Shown here: positions 1 to 6,477 of the stretch, piece after piece
Layout: every line of letters begins with the position of its first letter
Position numbering within the stretch: the first letter of the stretch is position 1
Assembly (NCBI GenBank): GCA_023511325.1
Contig: JAIMBU010000159.1
Location: 1-6,549, forward strand
Source of the DNA: Gorillibacterium sp.
Lineage (GTDB): Bacteria; Bacillota; Bacilli; Paenibacillales; NBRC-103111
Direction of reading: 5' to 3'
Length of the DNA: 6,549 nucleotides
The notes under the pieces: model-generated
What the model was told of the DNA's origin: nothing
Database searches by the model: none
The model's input: the letters and a program-made list of their open reading frames with translations, nothing else
Translations under genes and position numbers: made by a program

Positions 1-91
1 GGTCAATGGTTTGAAAAAGTAAGGCTTCCAGCGTGGTTTCAAAGCGTTTTAATTTGGCCAGCATACGGCCAATCTGTCTGTCGTTTAACAT
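1..91 (-). CDS. 5' part of an unidentified gene, last in the visible operon
   Basis: The ATG at 91-89 opens a frame that runs off the left edge. It gives 30 residues beginning MLNDRQIGRMLAKLKRFETT and continuing with a leucine-rich stretch, LEALLFQTID. The segment looks like an amphipathic helix, with no signal peptide, so a cytosolic protein is likely. An AGGAGG sits 8 bases upstream, which fixes the start. A second in-frame ATG at codon 10 lacks a comparable site. The gene begins 26 bases after the GH43 stop, so it is probably co-transcribed and may encode another glycan-processing enzyme. I do not recognise the family from 30 residues and assign no function. Confidence 0.72.
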   Translation of the reverse strand, partial: MLNDRQIGRMLAKLKRFETTLEALLFQTID

Positions 92-99
92 GGATGGAG

Positions 100-105
100 C
101 CTCCT
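100..105 (-). promoter_or_regulatory. Ribosome binding site of the partial left-edge gene
   Basis: A perfect AGGAGG on the minus strand, 8 bases from the ATG at 91. It is the main reason to believe that the short left-edge frame is a real gene, and it selects this frame over the longer overlapping frame that crosses it. Confidence 0.75.
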
Positions 106-117
106 GTAAAACTGAAT

Positions 118-1440
118 TTATTCCGTGAATAGGCTGACGGTAATACCAAGAAGACGGATTTCGCCATGGCCTCCGGATACTTTGATCGTGTTATCGCTGC
201 CGGGCTGCAAGCATACAGTGATCGAGGTGCAACCAATAAAGTCCTGCCCCGCTCCGGTCGATGGAGCGTTGAGGAACGAATAGTCGATATCATTGACTAC
301 CAAATTCAGCTTGGCCAATTGTTCTTCGGTAGCATAATGAATATGGATGGTTCCCCTGCCAGCAGTTCCTCCAACTACATGATTAAACTGGCAATAGGCG
401 CCGGCAATATGCAGATTATTTACTACACTTTCGCCTGTCTCTGTACTCTCCACTGTCGCTCCGCCACCCGCTTGGCAATCCAAGACAGCGTATGTGTTCA
501 ACTGACTGTCGGGAGCAGCAGCATGATCGACTTGGTTAACGCCTTCTATGGTTTGGACTACCGTCTGGATGGTGCCATCCTCATTGAAATTCAAATAATC
601 AATACAGACACTGCGCAAATTGCCTTGACCGGAAATAGCCTGATTATGATAAAACAGGTACCATTGCCCTTTATACTCCACTACAGAGCCATGAGTGGTC
701 GAACAACCAGTTGGTTGCAGGAAAATTCCCTTGTTCGTCCATGGACCAAGCGGGTTCTCACTGGTAGCGTACCTCATGCAATTAAGCTCGTGCTGGTTAT
801 CTGCGTAGGTCAAATAGTAAAGGCCATTCCGTTTAAAAACCCAAGTGGCTTCATGGAAGTCTTCAAGACCTTCCATGTCGACAATTTCACCCTTCATTGA
901 CACCATATCATCAGCAAGCTCGCCGCCCTTGCATAGACCACCACCGCCATAATACATATAGGCGCGGTCGTCCTCATCAACAAACACACAGGGATCGATC
1001 AAGGCGAAGCCGCCCAGCCCCGAGATATAGCCCTGATCGACAAAATCGCTGGCCGGTTTTTGACTGGTCGCAACCCCGATCTTCCATGAGTCGTTCCAGT
1101 TTGAATCACTTGGATGTGGATAATAGAAATAATAGGTGCCATTTTTATACGCACAATCGGGTGCCCACATGAAGCCACCCTCCGGTCTGCCCCAGGTCAC
1201 ATCGTCAGAGCTGAGAATCTCTCCCTCATCCGTCCAGTGAACCATGTCATCGGAAGAGAACACATGGTAGTGATCCATCAGATCACAACCTCGAGCCGGG
1301 TCAACATCGTGAGAAGCGTAAATATAAATTCTTCCGTCCTCCCAGACATGAGCGGATGGATCTGCCGTGAATATTGAAGTAATCACCGGGTTTTTCGATG
1401 TTTCCTTGACTGTATTTGTGGGAATGTTGTTTTTTAGCAT
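118..1440 (-). CDS. Glycoside hydrolase family 43 enzyme with C-terminal CBM6/35-like domain (arabinofuranosidase/xylosidase type)
   Basis: A 440-residue protein. Residues about 17-310 form a GH43 five-bladed propeller domain. Seen directly are TADPSAHVW with the putative base Asp27, ALIDPC with the pKa-modulating Asp149, FHEATW with the acid Glu197, and THGS with His250, which in GH43 lies near the active-site metal. Residues about 315-438 look like a CBM6/CBM35-type beta-sandwich (ending GGHGEIRLLGITVSL). GH43 enzymes remove arabinofuranosyl or xylosyl units from arabinoxylan or related glycans with inversion; which one applies here cannot be read from sequence alone. There is no signal peptide, so a cytosolic role on imported oligosaccharides is inferred. 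The ATG has GGAGGAAG (1448-1455) 7 bases upstream. The gene starts 23 bases after the GH95 stop, consistent with one transcript. Confidence 0.9.
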   Translation of the reverse strand: MLKNNIPTNTVKETSKNPVITSIFTADPSAHVWEDGRIYIYASHDVDPARGCDLMDHYHVFSSDDMVHWTDEGEILSSDDVTWGRPEGGFMWAPDCAYKNGTYYFYYPHPSDSNWNDSWKIGVATSQKPASDFVDQGYISGLGGFALIDPCVFVDEDDRAYMYYGGGGLCKGGELADDMVSMKGEIVDMEGLEDFHEATWVFKRNGLYYLTYADNQHELNCMRYATSENPLGPWTNKGIFLQPTGCSTTHGSVVEYKGQWYLFYHNQAISGQGNLRSVCIDYLNFNEDGTIQTVVQTIEGVNQVDHAAAPDSQLNTYAVLDCQAGGGATVESTETGESVVNNLHIAGAYCQFNHVVGGTAGRGTIHIHYATEEQLAKLNLVVNDIDYSFLNAPSTGAGQDFIGCTSITVCLQPGSDNTIKVSGGHGEIRLLGITVSLFTE

Positions 1441-1463
1441 AGTATTTCTTCCTCCAGTATTGT

Positions 1464-3806
1464 TTATATTTGGCCTATCCGCGAGTCGGAACCACTCCGC
1501 AGCAGATACGTTTTTCCAGCTTTGATTGTCCAGCTTATGCTTCCTGCATCATTTATTTCCACCTCTACGTGCCGTCCGTTCTCAGTAACTTCGACATCTT
1601 GTTGTACCCTCACGATACACACCTGATCAGAATCTGATCGAATGCTTGCCTGGGACAAAGCGTTGTTAATCCAGAAAAGGTCGACCTCATATCCACCTCT
1701 AGCCCGCAACCCCCTGACCTCACCTTGCTGCCAGCTTGGCGGCAGTGCCGGGAGCAAATGAAGCTCACCTGTATAACTCTGAAGCAGCATTTCGGCAATA
1801 CCCGCAGCTCCGCCGAAATTGCCGTCAATCTGGAAGGGAGGATGATTGTCGAACAGATTGGGCAATGTGGAATGGGCCAGTAGCGCTTGCACGTTCTCGC
1901 CAGCCTTCTCGCCATCTTCCAGCCTTGCCCAAAGGTTGATGATCCATGCCCGGCTCCAGCCGGTGTGTCCACCGCCATTGGCCAGTCGCCGTTCCAGCGT
2001 AACGCGAGCGGCGCTCGCCCATTCAGGAGTTCCCCTTACGGAGAAGCGAGTTCCGGGGTGTAATGCAAACAGATGCGAGATGTGACGATGCCCAGGCTCG
2101 ACTTCCTCGTAATCCTCCAGCCATTCCTGCAATTGGCCATGCTTGCCGATCTCCGGCTGTGGCAGACGTGCGCAGAGCTCTTGTAAATGGAGGGCGAACT
2201 CCTTGTCGATGCCAAGTAGCTCAGCCGATTTGATGCATGCAGTAAACAGCTCATGCAGGATTTGGCTGTCCATAGAAGGGCCGACAGACAAAATCCCCGG
2301 GGTACCATTCGGCAGCAGATAGGTATTCTCTGGCGATACGGAAGGGGTGGTGACGATACGCCCATCTGGCAGTTCGACCAAATAATCGACAAAGAATACC
2401 GCCGCCTCTCTGAGCGTAGGGTATTTTAACGCCAGAAAGCTCCGGTCCAATCCATATTGATAATGCTCCCACAGATGCAGACACAGCCAAGCAGCGCCCA
2501 TTGGCCAATAGCTTGACGGAATATACAGATCCTGGGGCGATGTATCCGCCCACAAATCTGTATTATGATGAGCAACGAAACCCGTGCAGCCGTACATTTC
2601 CCTTGCCGTTCGCCGTCCTGGCTCACGCATTCGTTCGATCAACTCGAACAGAGGCTCGTGGCATTCCGCCAGATTGCCTGCTTCTGCCAGCCAGTAATTC
2701 ATCTGTGTATTGATATTAATCGTGTATTTGCTGTCCCAAGGGGGCAGAAACTGGTCATTCCATATTCCCTGTAGATTGGCTGGCAGAGACCCCCTTCGGC
2801 TGGAGGCAACGAGCAGGTACCGCCCGAACTGATAATACAAGGCGATCAGTCCAGGATCTTCTTCCCCAAGCCGGACTCGCTCCAGCCGAACGTCGGTCGG
2901 CAGCAGGGCCATTGGATCCTGTTCTAGTCCGAGACGGATGGATACCCGCTCCATCAGGAGCCGAACATCGTCTATATGGCGCTGCTTCAACGCCTCATAG
3001 CCAAGCAGTTCGGCAAGCTCTGCCGTCCGCAGCACTTCCGCCTCCGGTTTGACATAGCGAAAGGAGGTGGCTGCGGTCAATAGGAGTGTCACGCTGTCCG
3101 CCTGCTCGACAAGCATATGCTCACCGAGAGTCGAAGCTTTCCCTCCTTCGGCGATCACACGCAGCGCCATGCGGAAATCGACACCCCCTGCCCCACCGCC
3201 GTTTCCTCTCATGACCAGCGTCCGCTCGTCTGCTTTGATCAGCTCATCGTAATAACGATTGTTTACTCCACGGGTTAAGCGAGCAGTAAAACTGATCGCG
3301 CCGGGACGATCTGCAGTCAACCGGATGACGAGCGCCTGATCTGGATAGCTGGCAAAGACCTCCCGTGTATATTTGACGCCCGCTTCCTCGTAGCAGAAAC
3401 GGGCAATTCCGGTTGTCAAATTCAACTCGCGTGAGTAGCCGCTGAACGCTTTGCCATGGTGCAGGTTGATTGACAGTTCGCCAAGCGGTACATAATGCCG
3501 CTGAGTTTCCGGCACACCCGACAGTGCCAGCACGGCCAGTTGCTGGGCCTCCTCCACCTTGCCTTCCTGTAGGTAACTTCTGATCCGCTCCAGATTGGCC
3601 CGGGCATCTGGATTGTTGCGATTCCTCGGGCCGCCATACCACAGACTGTCTTCATTAAGAGCGATACGCTCTTGCCCGGGGATACCGAAGACCATCGCCC
3701 CAAGTCTTCCATTGCCAACCGGAAGCGCTTCTTCCCAGGCAGCGGCCGGTTTGGTAAACCACTGTATTGGATCGGTACTACTTGTTCTAAATGAAGCTGC
3801 AGTCAT
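1464..3806 (-). CDS. GH95 family alpha-L-fucosidase-type glycoside hydrolase
   Basis: A 780-residue protein from the chosen ATG, close to the usual GH95 length. GH95 enzymes hydrolyse terminal alpha-1,2-L-fucose with inversion; some members act on alpha-L-galactose. The N-terminal beta-sandwich starts at WFTKPAAAWEEALPVGNGRLG. The (alpha/alpha)6 core holds the family landmarks: NINTQMNYW with Asn364 and Asn366, HHNTDLW, SPEN with Glu493 as the likely general acid, HISHLFALHPG, and QIDGNFGG with Asp661. These match the order of the catalytic Asn, Asn, Glu, Asp set known from the Bifidobacterium 1,2-alpha-L-fucosidase. An all-beta tail follows. The frame is open for 20 more codons upstream to an ATG at 3866, but that extension has no family character, while the ATG at 3806 has a strong ribosome binding site. 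No signal peptide, so probably cytosolic. Substrate (xyloglucan, host or pectic fucosides) is undetermined. Confidence 0.93.
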   Translation of the reverse strand: MTAASFRTSSTDPIQWFTKPAAAWEEALPVGNGRLGAMVFGIPGQERIALNEDSLWYGGPRNRNNPDARANLERIRSYLQEGKVEEAQQLAVLALSGVPETQRHYVPLGELSINLHHGKAFSGYSRELNLTTGIARFCYEEAGVKYTREVFASYPDQALVIRLTADRPGAISFTARLTRGVNNRYYDELIKADERTLVMRGNGGGAGGVDFRMALRVIAEGGKASTLGEHMLVEQADSVTLLLTAATSFRYVKPEAEVLRTAELAELLGYEALKQRHIDDVRLLMERVSIRLGLEQDPMALLPTDVRLERVRLGEEDPGLIALYYQFGRYLLVASSRRGSLPANLQGIWNDQFLPPWDSKYTININTQMNYWLAEAGNLAECHEPLFELIERMREPGRRTAREMYGCTGFVAHHNTDLWADTSPQDLYIPSSYWPMGAAWLCLHLWEHYQYGLDRSFLALKYPTLREAAVFFVDYLVELPDGRIVTTPSVSPENTYLLPNGTPGILSVGPSMDSQILHELFTACIKSAELLGIDKEFALHLQELCARLPQPEIGKHGQLQEWLEDYEEVEPGHRHISHLFALHPGTRFSVRGTPEWASAARVTLERRLANGGGHTGWSRAWIINLWARLEDGEKAGENVQALLAHSTLPNLFDNHPPFQIDGNFGGAAGIAEMLLQSYTGELHLLPALPPSWQQGEVRGLRARGGYEVDLFWINNALSQASIRSDSDQVCIVRVQQDVEVTENGRHVEVEINDAGSISWTIKAGKTYLLRSGSDSRIGQI

Positions 3807-3815
3807 ACGTAAATT

Positions 3816-3823
3816 CTCCTTCC
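3816..3823 (-). promoter_or_regulatory. Ribosome binding site that sets the GH95 start
   Basis: GGAAGGAG lies 9 bases before the ATG at 3806-3804. The longest possible frame would start at 3866, inside the leader and upstream of this site. The 20 extra residues would not resemble the GH95 N-terminus, so the shorter product is preferred. Confidence 0.82.
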
Positions 3824-3829
3824 AGTTCT

Positions 3830-3859
3830 CTGAAAATAAGCACAAAGCCCTTTTTTCAG
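3830..3859 (-). repeat. Imperfect inverted repeat in the GH95 leader
   Basis: The arms CTGAAAA and TTTTCAG pair perfectly over 7 bases. After one A-A mismatch, up to three inner pairs (one G-U) may follow, around a loop rich in G and U. It ends 6 bases before the GH95 ribosome binding site. It is AT-rich, so it is unlikely to be a strong terminator. It could be an mRNA-stabilising or processing hairpin, or chance. Confidence 0.35.
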
Positions 3860-3876
3860 TCTCCACAGTCCTCTGT

Positions 3877-4154
3877 GTTACTCGCTACTTATCAAATGTT
3901 GCTCTGTCGTTTACTCGTGTCCATAAGTTGTTCCATTGTCGTGTGTTTACTCGTGTCCTATCATGTGTTCCTTCTGTTTACTTGTGTCCGTAAGTCGTTC
4001 CTTCGTCATGTGTTTACTCGTGTCCATAAGTTGTTCCATTGTCGTGTGTTTACTCGTGTCCGTAAGTTGTTCCTCTGTCATGCGTTTACTCATGCCCGTA
4101 AGTTGTGCCTTCGTCATGTGTTTACTCGTGGCTTGTCGGGTGCTCCTCTGTTAG
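3877..4154 (-). repeat. 36-bp degenerate tandem array starting in the 3' end of the lipoprotein gene
   Basis: Core units start at 3910, 3946, 3977, 4013, 4049 and 4085. All are 36 bp except the 31-bp unit at 3946. On the plus strand each begins TTTACTCGTG or a close variant. Units 3910-3945 and 4013-4048 are identical; the other 36-bp units differ from them by 5 to 7 bases. Diverged 33-bp copies flank the core: 4122-4154, which is the last ten codons and stop of the lipoprotein gene, and about 3877-3909. On the minus strand each unit contains GAGTAA or a near match, so the gene's own stop codon is part of the repeat. Units at 4085, 4049, 4013 and 3977 are in phase with that gene and would read THDxGTTYGHE (the last residue is K in one) then stop. 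There are no spacers, so this is not CRISPR. Apart from the leader hairpin and the ribosome binding site, nothing else was found in the 315-base gap. Confidence 0.92.
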
Positions 4155-5567
4155 CGGAAGCTCACCCTTGAACAGCCGATTGATGTCGCCGGCAAGCCGC
4201 AGGTAAAAATCTGAAGATACATGGACTCCGTCTGCGTCCAAGGTGAGAAAGTACTGATCTTTGGGAATCATCGAGCTGTCCTCGGCTATTTTGGCGATTG
4301 CGGTGCCCTCGTCGTATTCATCAAACATGGCGATGTAGCCCGTATCAATACCGACACTCTTCATATTATAAGCTTGTCTCCACATAAAATCGCCATGATA
4401 TCTCGGGTTTTCATTCTTTGGACCACCCGTCATGTTCGACCAAACCGAACCAGGCCAGATCACCGGCTGATAGTCGATACCGTTATCCTCAGTGAATCTA
4501 AAGTCCGGTTCCCACTGCTCGAGCTTGAATTTATCGGGAGCCTGAAGCCCGCCGAAGCGGCCAACGAACCAAGGCGAGATCATATCGAGCGATTTGTAAA
4601 CGTCTAGAAAGCCAGGTTGCGAATCCCGCGTCTCTGTTCGCCAATAGGTTGGCACCCCGCCGATCACATAAATATTCTGATCATGAAACCACTTGATTAA
4701 CTCCAAAGATTGTTCTGCTGTACCGGGGCGATCATCAAAGCCGATTCCCCAGATACAGACGACCGTTTTCCCATCCTGCTTAGCGTAAGCACTCGATTCC
4801 GTCAGCTTCATGCTTCCAACTACACGGGCCTCCCAGTCATGCTTAACTGCCTTTACCCAGCTTTCCTGCTTCATACCCGTTATATCATACATCACATAAA
4901 ATTTGCGGTTATACGTTTCGGCTGCATGCTTCACCTTTACCGCTACACTGTCCCGGTTCTTTTTCCAGCCATCCTGCGTATCACTTTCATCCGCACCAAA
5001 GCGCTGAAGTGCGGCCCCGTCAATATTGTAGACCTTCATCCATTCAAAATGCTTGTCGACCGTATCCTGATCGTAGGATGAGAACAGCAGTGCAGGCTTT
5101 CCATTGCCGAGCGTGTCAAACATGGTTCTATATTGTGTCTTATATTCGCTCATATCCGGATAAAGCTCGAAGTTGACATTGCCTTTGGCACCCGGAGCCT
5201 TGTTATTATTGGTCCAATGAATCCAACCCATATTGGCTCCGTCTCCGTTCGCATTAAACCAGCCTTGATAGCCCGCAAACAGATGCCCGACGACATCTCC
5301 GACTCTAGGCTTAGCATCAGACGGAGTGGGCTGAACCGACGGAACTGGTTGAATGGACTGAGTAGCCTGCACAGTCGGAATCGGTTGAATGGTCTGATCG
5401 GGTTGGACAGGTTGGACAGATTGAGCAGGTTGAACTGAAGCTGTTTCCGCCTTCACCGCTGGCGAAGCAGATAGCTGATTTGCGCTGTTGGTGTCATTCT
5501 CTGCATTTTTCCCCATGCATGCCGATAGGCATAATAGAGTAGTAAGTATGAACACGCCTCTTTTCAT
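4122..5567 (-). CDS. Lipoprotein with GH99/GH71-like glycosidase domain
   Basis: A 481-residue protein. The N-terminus has a short basic start, a hydrophobic core and lipobox LSAC with Cys17, so the mature protein should be lipid-anchored on the outer face of the membrane. Residues about 45-83 form a Q/P/V/T-rich linker. The domain at about 90-470 starts VGHLFAGYQGWF, carries DGAALQRFG (183-191) and YVMYDITGM (224-232), and has FDEYDEGTAI at 415-424. The last motif matches the F(N/D)E(W/H/Y)xEGTxI signature of GH99-like proteins. Glu417 and Glu420 keep the three-residue spacing of the two essential glutamates of GH99 endo-alpha-mannanases. GH99 cleaves internal alpha-mannosidic links, but this protein is distant and its substrate is unknown. 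The ATG follows the sortase stop by 9 bases, with the stop overlapping the AAGGAGG ribosome binding site, which suggests translational coupling. The last ten codons belong to the tandem array. Confidence 0.83.
   Translation of the reverse strand: MKRGVFILTTLLCLSACMGKNAENDTNSANQLSASPAVKAETASVQPAQSVQPVQPDQTIQPIPTVQATQSIQPVPSVQPTPSDAKPRVGDVVGHLFAGYQGWFNANGDGANMGWIHWTNNNKAPGAKGNVNFELYPDMSEYKTQYRTMFDTLGNGKPALLFSSYDQDTVDKHFEWMKVYNIDGAALQRFGADESDTQDGWKKNRDSVAVKVKHAAETYNRKFYVMYDITGMKQESWVKAVKHDWEARVVGSMKLTESSAYAKQDGKTVVCIWGIGFDDRPGTAEQSLELIKWFHDQNIYVIGGVPTYWRTETRDSQPGFLDVYKSLDMISPWFVGRFGGLQAPDKFKLEQWEPDFRFTEDNGIDYQPVIWPGSVWSNMTGGPKNENPRYHGDFMWRQAYNMKSVGIDTGYIAMFDEYDEGTAIAKIAEDSSMIPKDQYFLTLDADGVHVSSDFYLRLAGDINRLFKGELPLTEEHPTSHE
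5319..5435 (-). repeat. Low-complexity VQP/IQP repeat encoding the lipoprotein linker
   Basis: This segment encodes residues 45-83, in which VQP or IQP recurs seven times at irregular spacing (for example SVQPAQSVQPVQPDQ). At DNA level GGTTGAATGG, GGTTGGACAG and similar blocks recur on the plus strand. Such proline- and glutamine-rich linkers usually act as extended spacers that hold a catalytic domain away from the membrane through the wall. Copy number may vary between strains. Confidence 0.8.
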
Positions 5568-5576
5568 AAAGCCTCC

Positions 5577-6392
5577 TTATGGTGAAGCCAACAGCTTGGC
5601 ATGAACGACAAAACGGGCATCTGGGTATGCGTATGCGCACGTCGACAGCGTTAAAATCGAATCGGTATACTTGACCTCCACAGCGGAGGGATAACGTGAT
5701 TTCGCTTTGATATCATTTAGAAACTGCTGATAATCCTCATCCGATAAAAAGTCTGTTCGGATATAATCGAAAGTCGGGTCCGTGGTATATGCCGAGAAAA
5801 TGATCCACTGCTGATCACCAGCCAGCGTATCAAAATGAATGATCTTTTTGTTCTCAAAATTCCAGCGGCTGGCATATTGTAGCAGGTCTGCCAACATCGT
5901 TCCGTTCTTCATATGGTGACCATATAGAATAGTGTTGCGGGTTGCAGCGCTTAACGTATTTCGGTAATCCACGAAGATGCTGCCTGCCCTATTGGTGTTC
6001 TTGTTCACGTCATGATGAAGGTAATATTCATTGTCCTTCGCTTGTAGAACAGGATAATCAATTTCTGTATCTGCAATATGGAGCCAACCGACGATATCCT
6101 CATTCTGCTTGAGTAGATCAACGAATTTAGGTTGAACCGGCCTGACCGCAACCATGTCTTTGGGCGCAACGGGTAGCCCGTTAACCGCGACCAGCTGTTT
6201 ATTAACCTCATTCAGGTTCATTGCATTTGCAGAATCTTGATAGTAAAGGCTCCGCACTTCCCCATTCATCAGCTTGCTGTCATGGTTTTCTTGCCAGTAT
6301 GCAGCCAAATGGCTAATGGACCATATGAGCCCAAATGCAGCTACAGCAAGCACTCCCGTTCGAAGCAGCCGTGCAAGCATAAGTCTCACCAT
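5577..6392 (-). CDS. Class B sortase
   Basis: A 271-residue cysteine transpeptidase that cleaves a sorting motif near the C-terminus of surface proteins and joins them to the peptidoglycan cross-bridge. One hydrophobic segment at about 13-31 anchors the N-terminus, leaving the domain outside. The domain (about 88-268) shows VGWLHIADTEIDYPVL, then ILYGHHMKNGTM with catalytic His159, then LTLSTC with catalytic Cys252, then DARFVVHAKL with Arg260. The inserted helix between the last strands and the GHHMKNGTM form are typical of class B rather than A or D. The annotated ATG sits only 2 bases from AGAGGA, which is tight; the adjacent GTG or the ATG at codon 5 would be better spaced, so the true product may be 267-271 residues. 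It probably shares a transcript with the lipoprotein gene 9 bases downstream. A possible substrate gene lies directly upstream. Confidence 0.93.
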   Translation of the reverse strand: MVRLMLARLLRTGVLAVAAFGLIWSISHLAAYWQENHDSKLMNGEVRSLYYQDSANAMNLNEVNKQLVAVNGLPVAPKDMVAVRPVQPKFVDLLKQNEDIVGWLHIADTEIDYPVLQAKDNEYYLHHDVNKNTNRAGSIFVDYRNTLSAATRNTILYGHHMKNGTMLADLLQYASRWNFENKKIIHFDTLAGDQQWIIFSAYTTDPTFDYIRTDFLSDEDYQQFLNDIKAKSRYPSAVEVKYTDSILTLSTCAYAYPDARFVVHAKLLASP

Positions 6393-6410
6393 TTCCTCTT
6401 ATTCTGAAAT

Positions 6411-6451
6411 GAAACGTCCCTTCCACTCTTAAGGCGGCGGAGGGACGTTCC
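6411..6451 (-). terminator. Possible weak rho-independent terminator or attenuator before the sortase gene
   Basis: The arms AACGTCCCT and AGGGACGTT pair over 9 bases and extend outward by a G-U and a G-C pair to 11, around a 19-base loop. On the minus strand the hairpin is followed by TTTCATTTC, a poor and interrupted U-tract. It lies between the stop of the upstream gene (6478) and the sortase start (6392). It could end the upstream transcript partially, letting some polymerase through to the sortase, or it could stabilise the upstream mRNA 3' end. Confidence 0.55.
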
Positions 6452-6477
6452 GAATGATGAAATTACGGATGTTAGTC

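Noticed and set aside
39..293. An 84-residue minus-strand frame overlapping the GH43 3' end and the left-edge gene
   Set aside because: It conflicts with the frame that has a perfect AGGAGG at 100-105, and its residues show no domain-like pattern.
166..900. A 244-residue plus-strand frame antisense to the GH43 gene
   Set aside because: It lies entirely within a GH43 gene with an intact catalytic triad, has no family character and no credible start signal.
3864..3877. Small inverted repeat CACAG-4-CTGTG as a terminator
   Set aside because: The stem is only 5 bp and there is no U-tract on either strand.
3860..3910. A possible sigma-A promoter in front of GH95 (TTGATA at about 3890)
   Set aside because: No acceptable -10 hexamer is found at 16-18 bases, so a promoter cannot be supported from sequence alone.
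3947..4117. A 56-residue minus-strand frame of 12-residue repeats (MTKAQLTGMSKR and similar)
   Set aside because: It looks protein-like, but it has no ribosome binding site at a usable distance, and the differences between units fall mainly at second codon positions in this frame, so they change residues.
3877..4154. CRISPR-like array (36-bp repeat length)
   Set aside because: The units abut directly with no unique spacers, vary in sequence, and include a 31-bp form. This is a tandem minisatellite.
3791..4171. Plus-strand frames of about 126 and 72 residues with repeated VFTRVHKLF-type or CLLVSISCS-type units
   Set aside because: They are produced by the tandem array read from the other strand, overlap two real gene ends, and have no convincing ribosome binding site.
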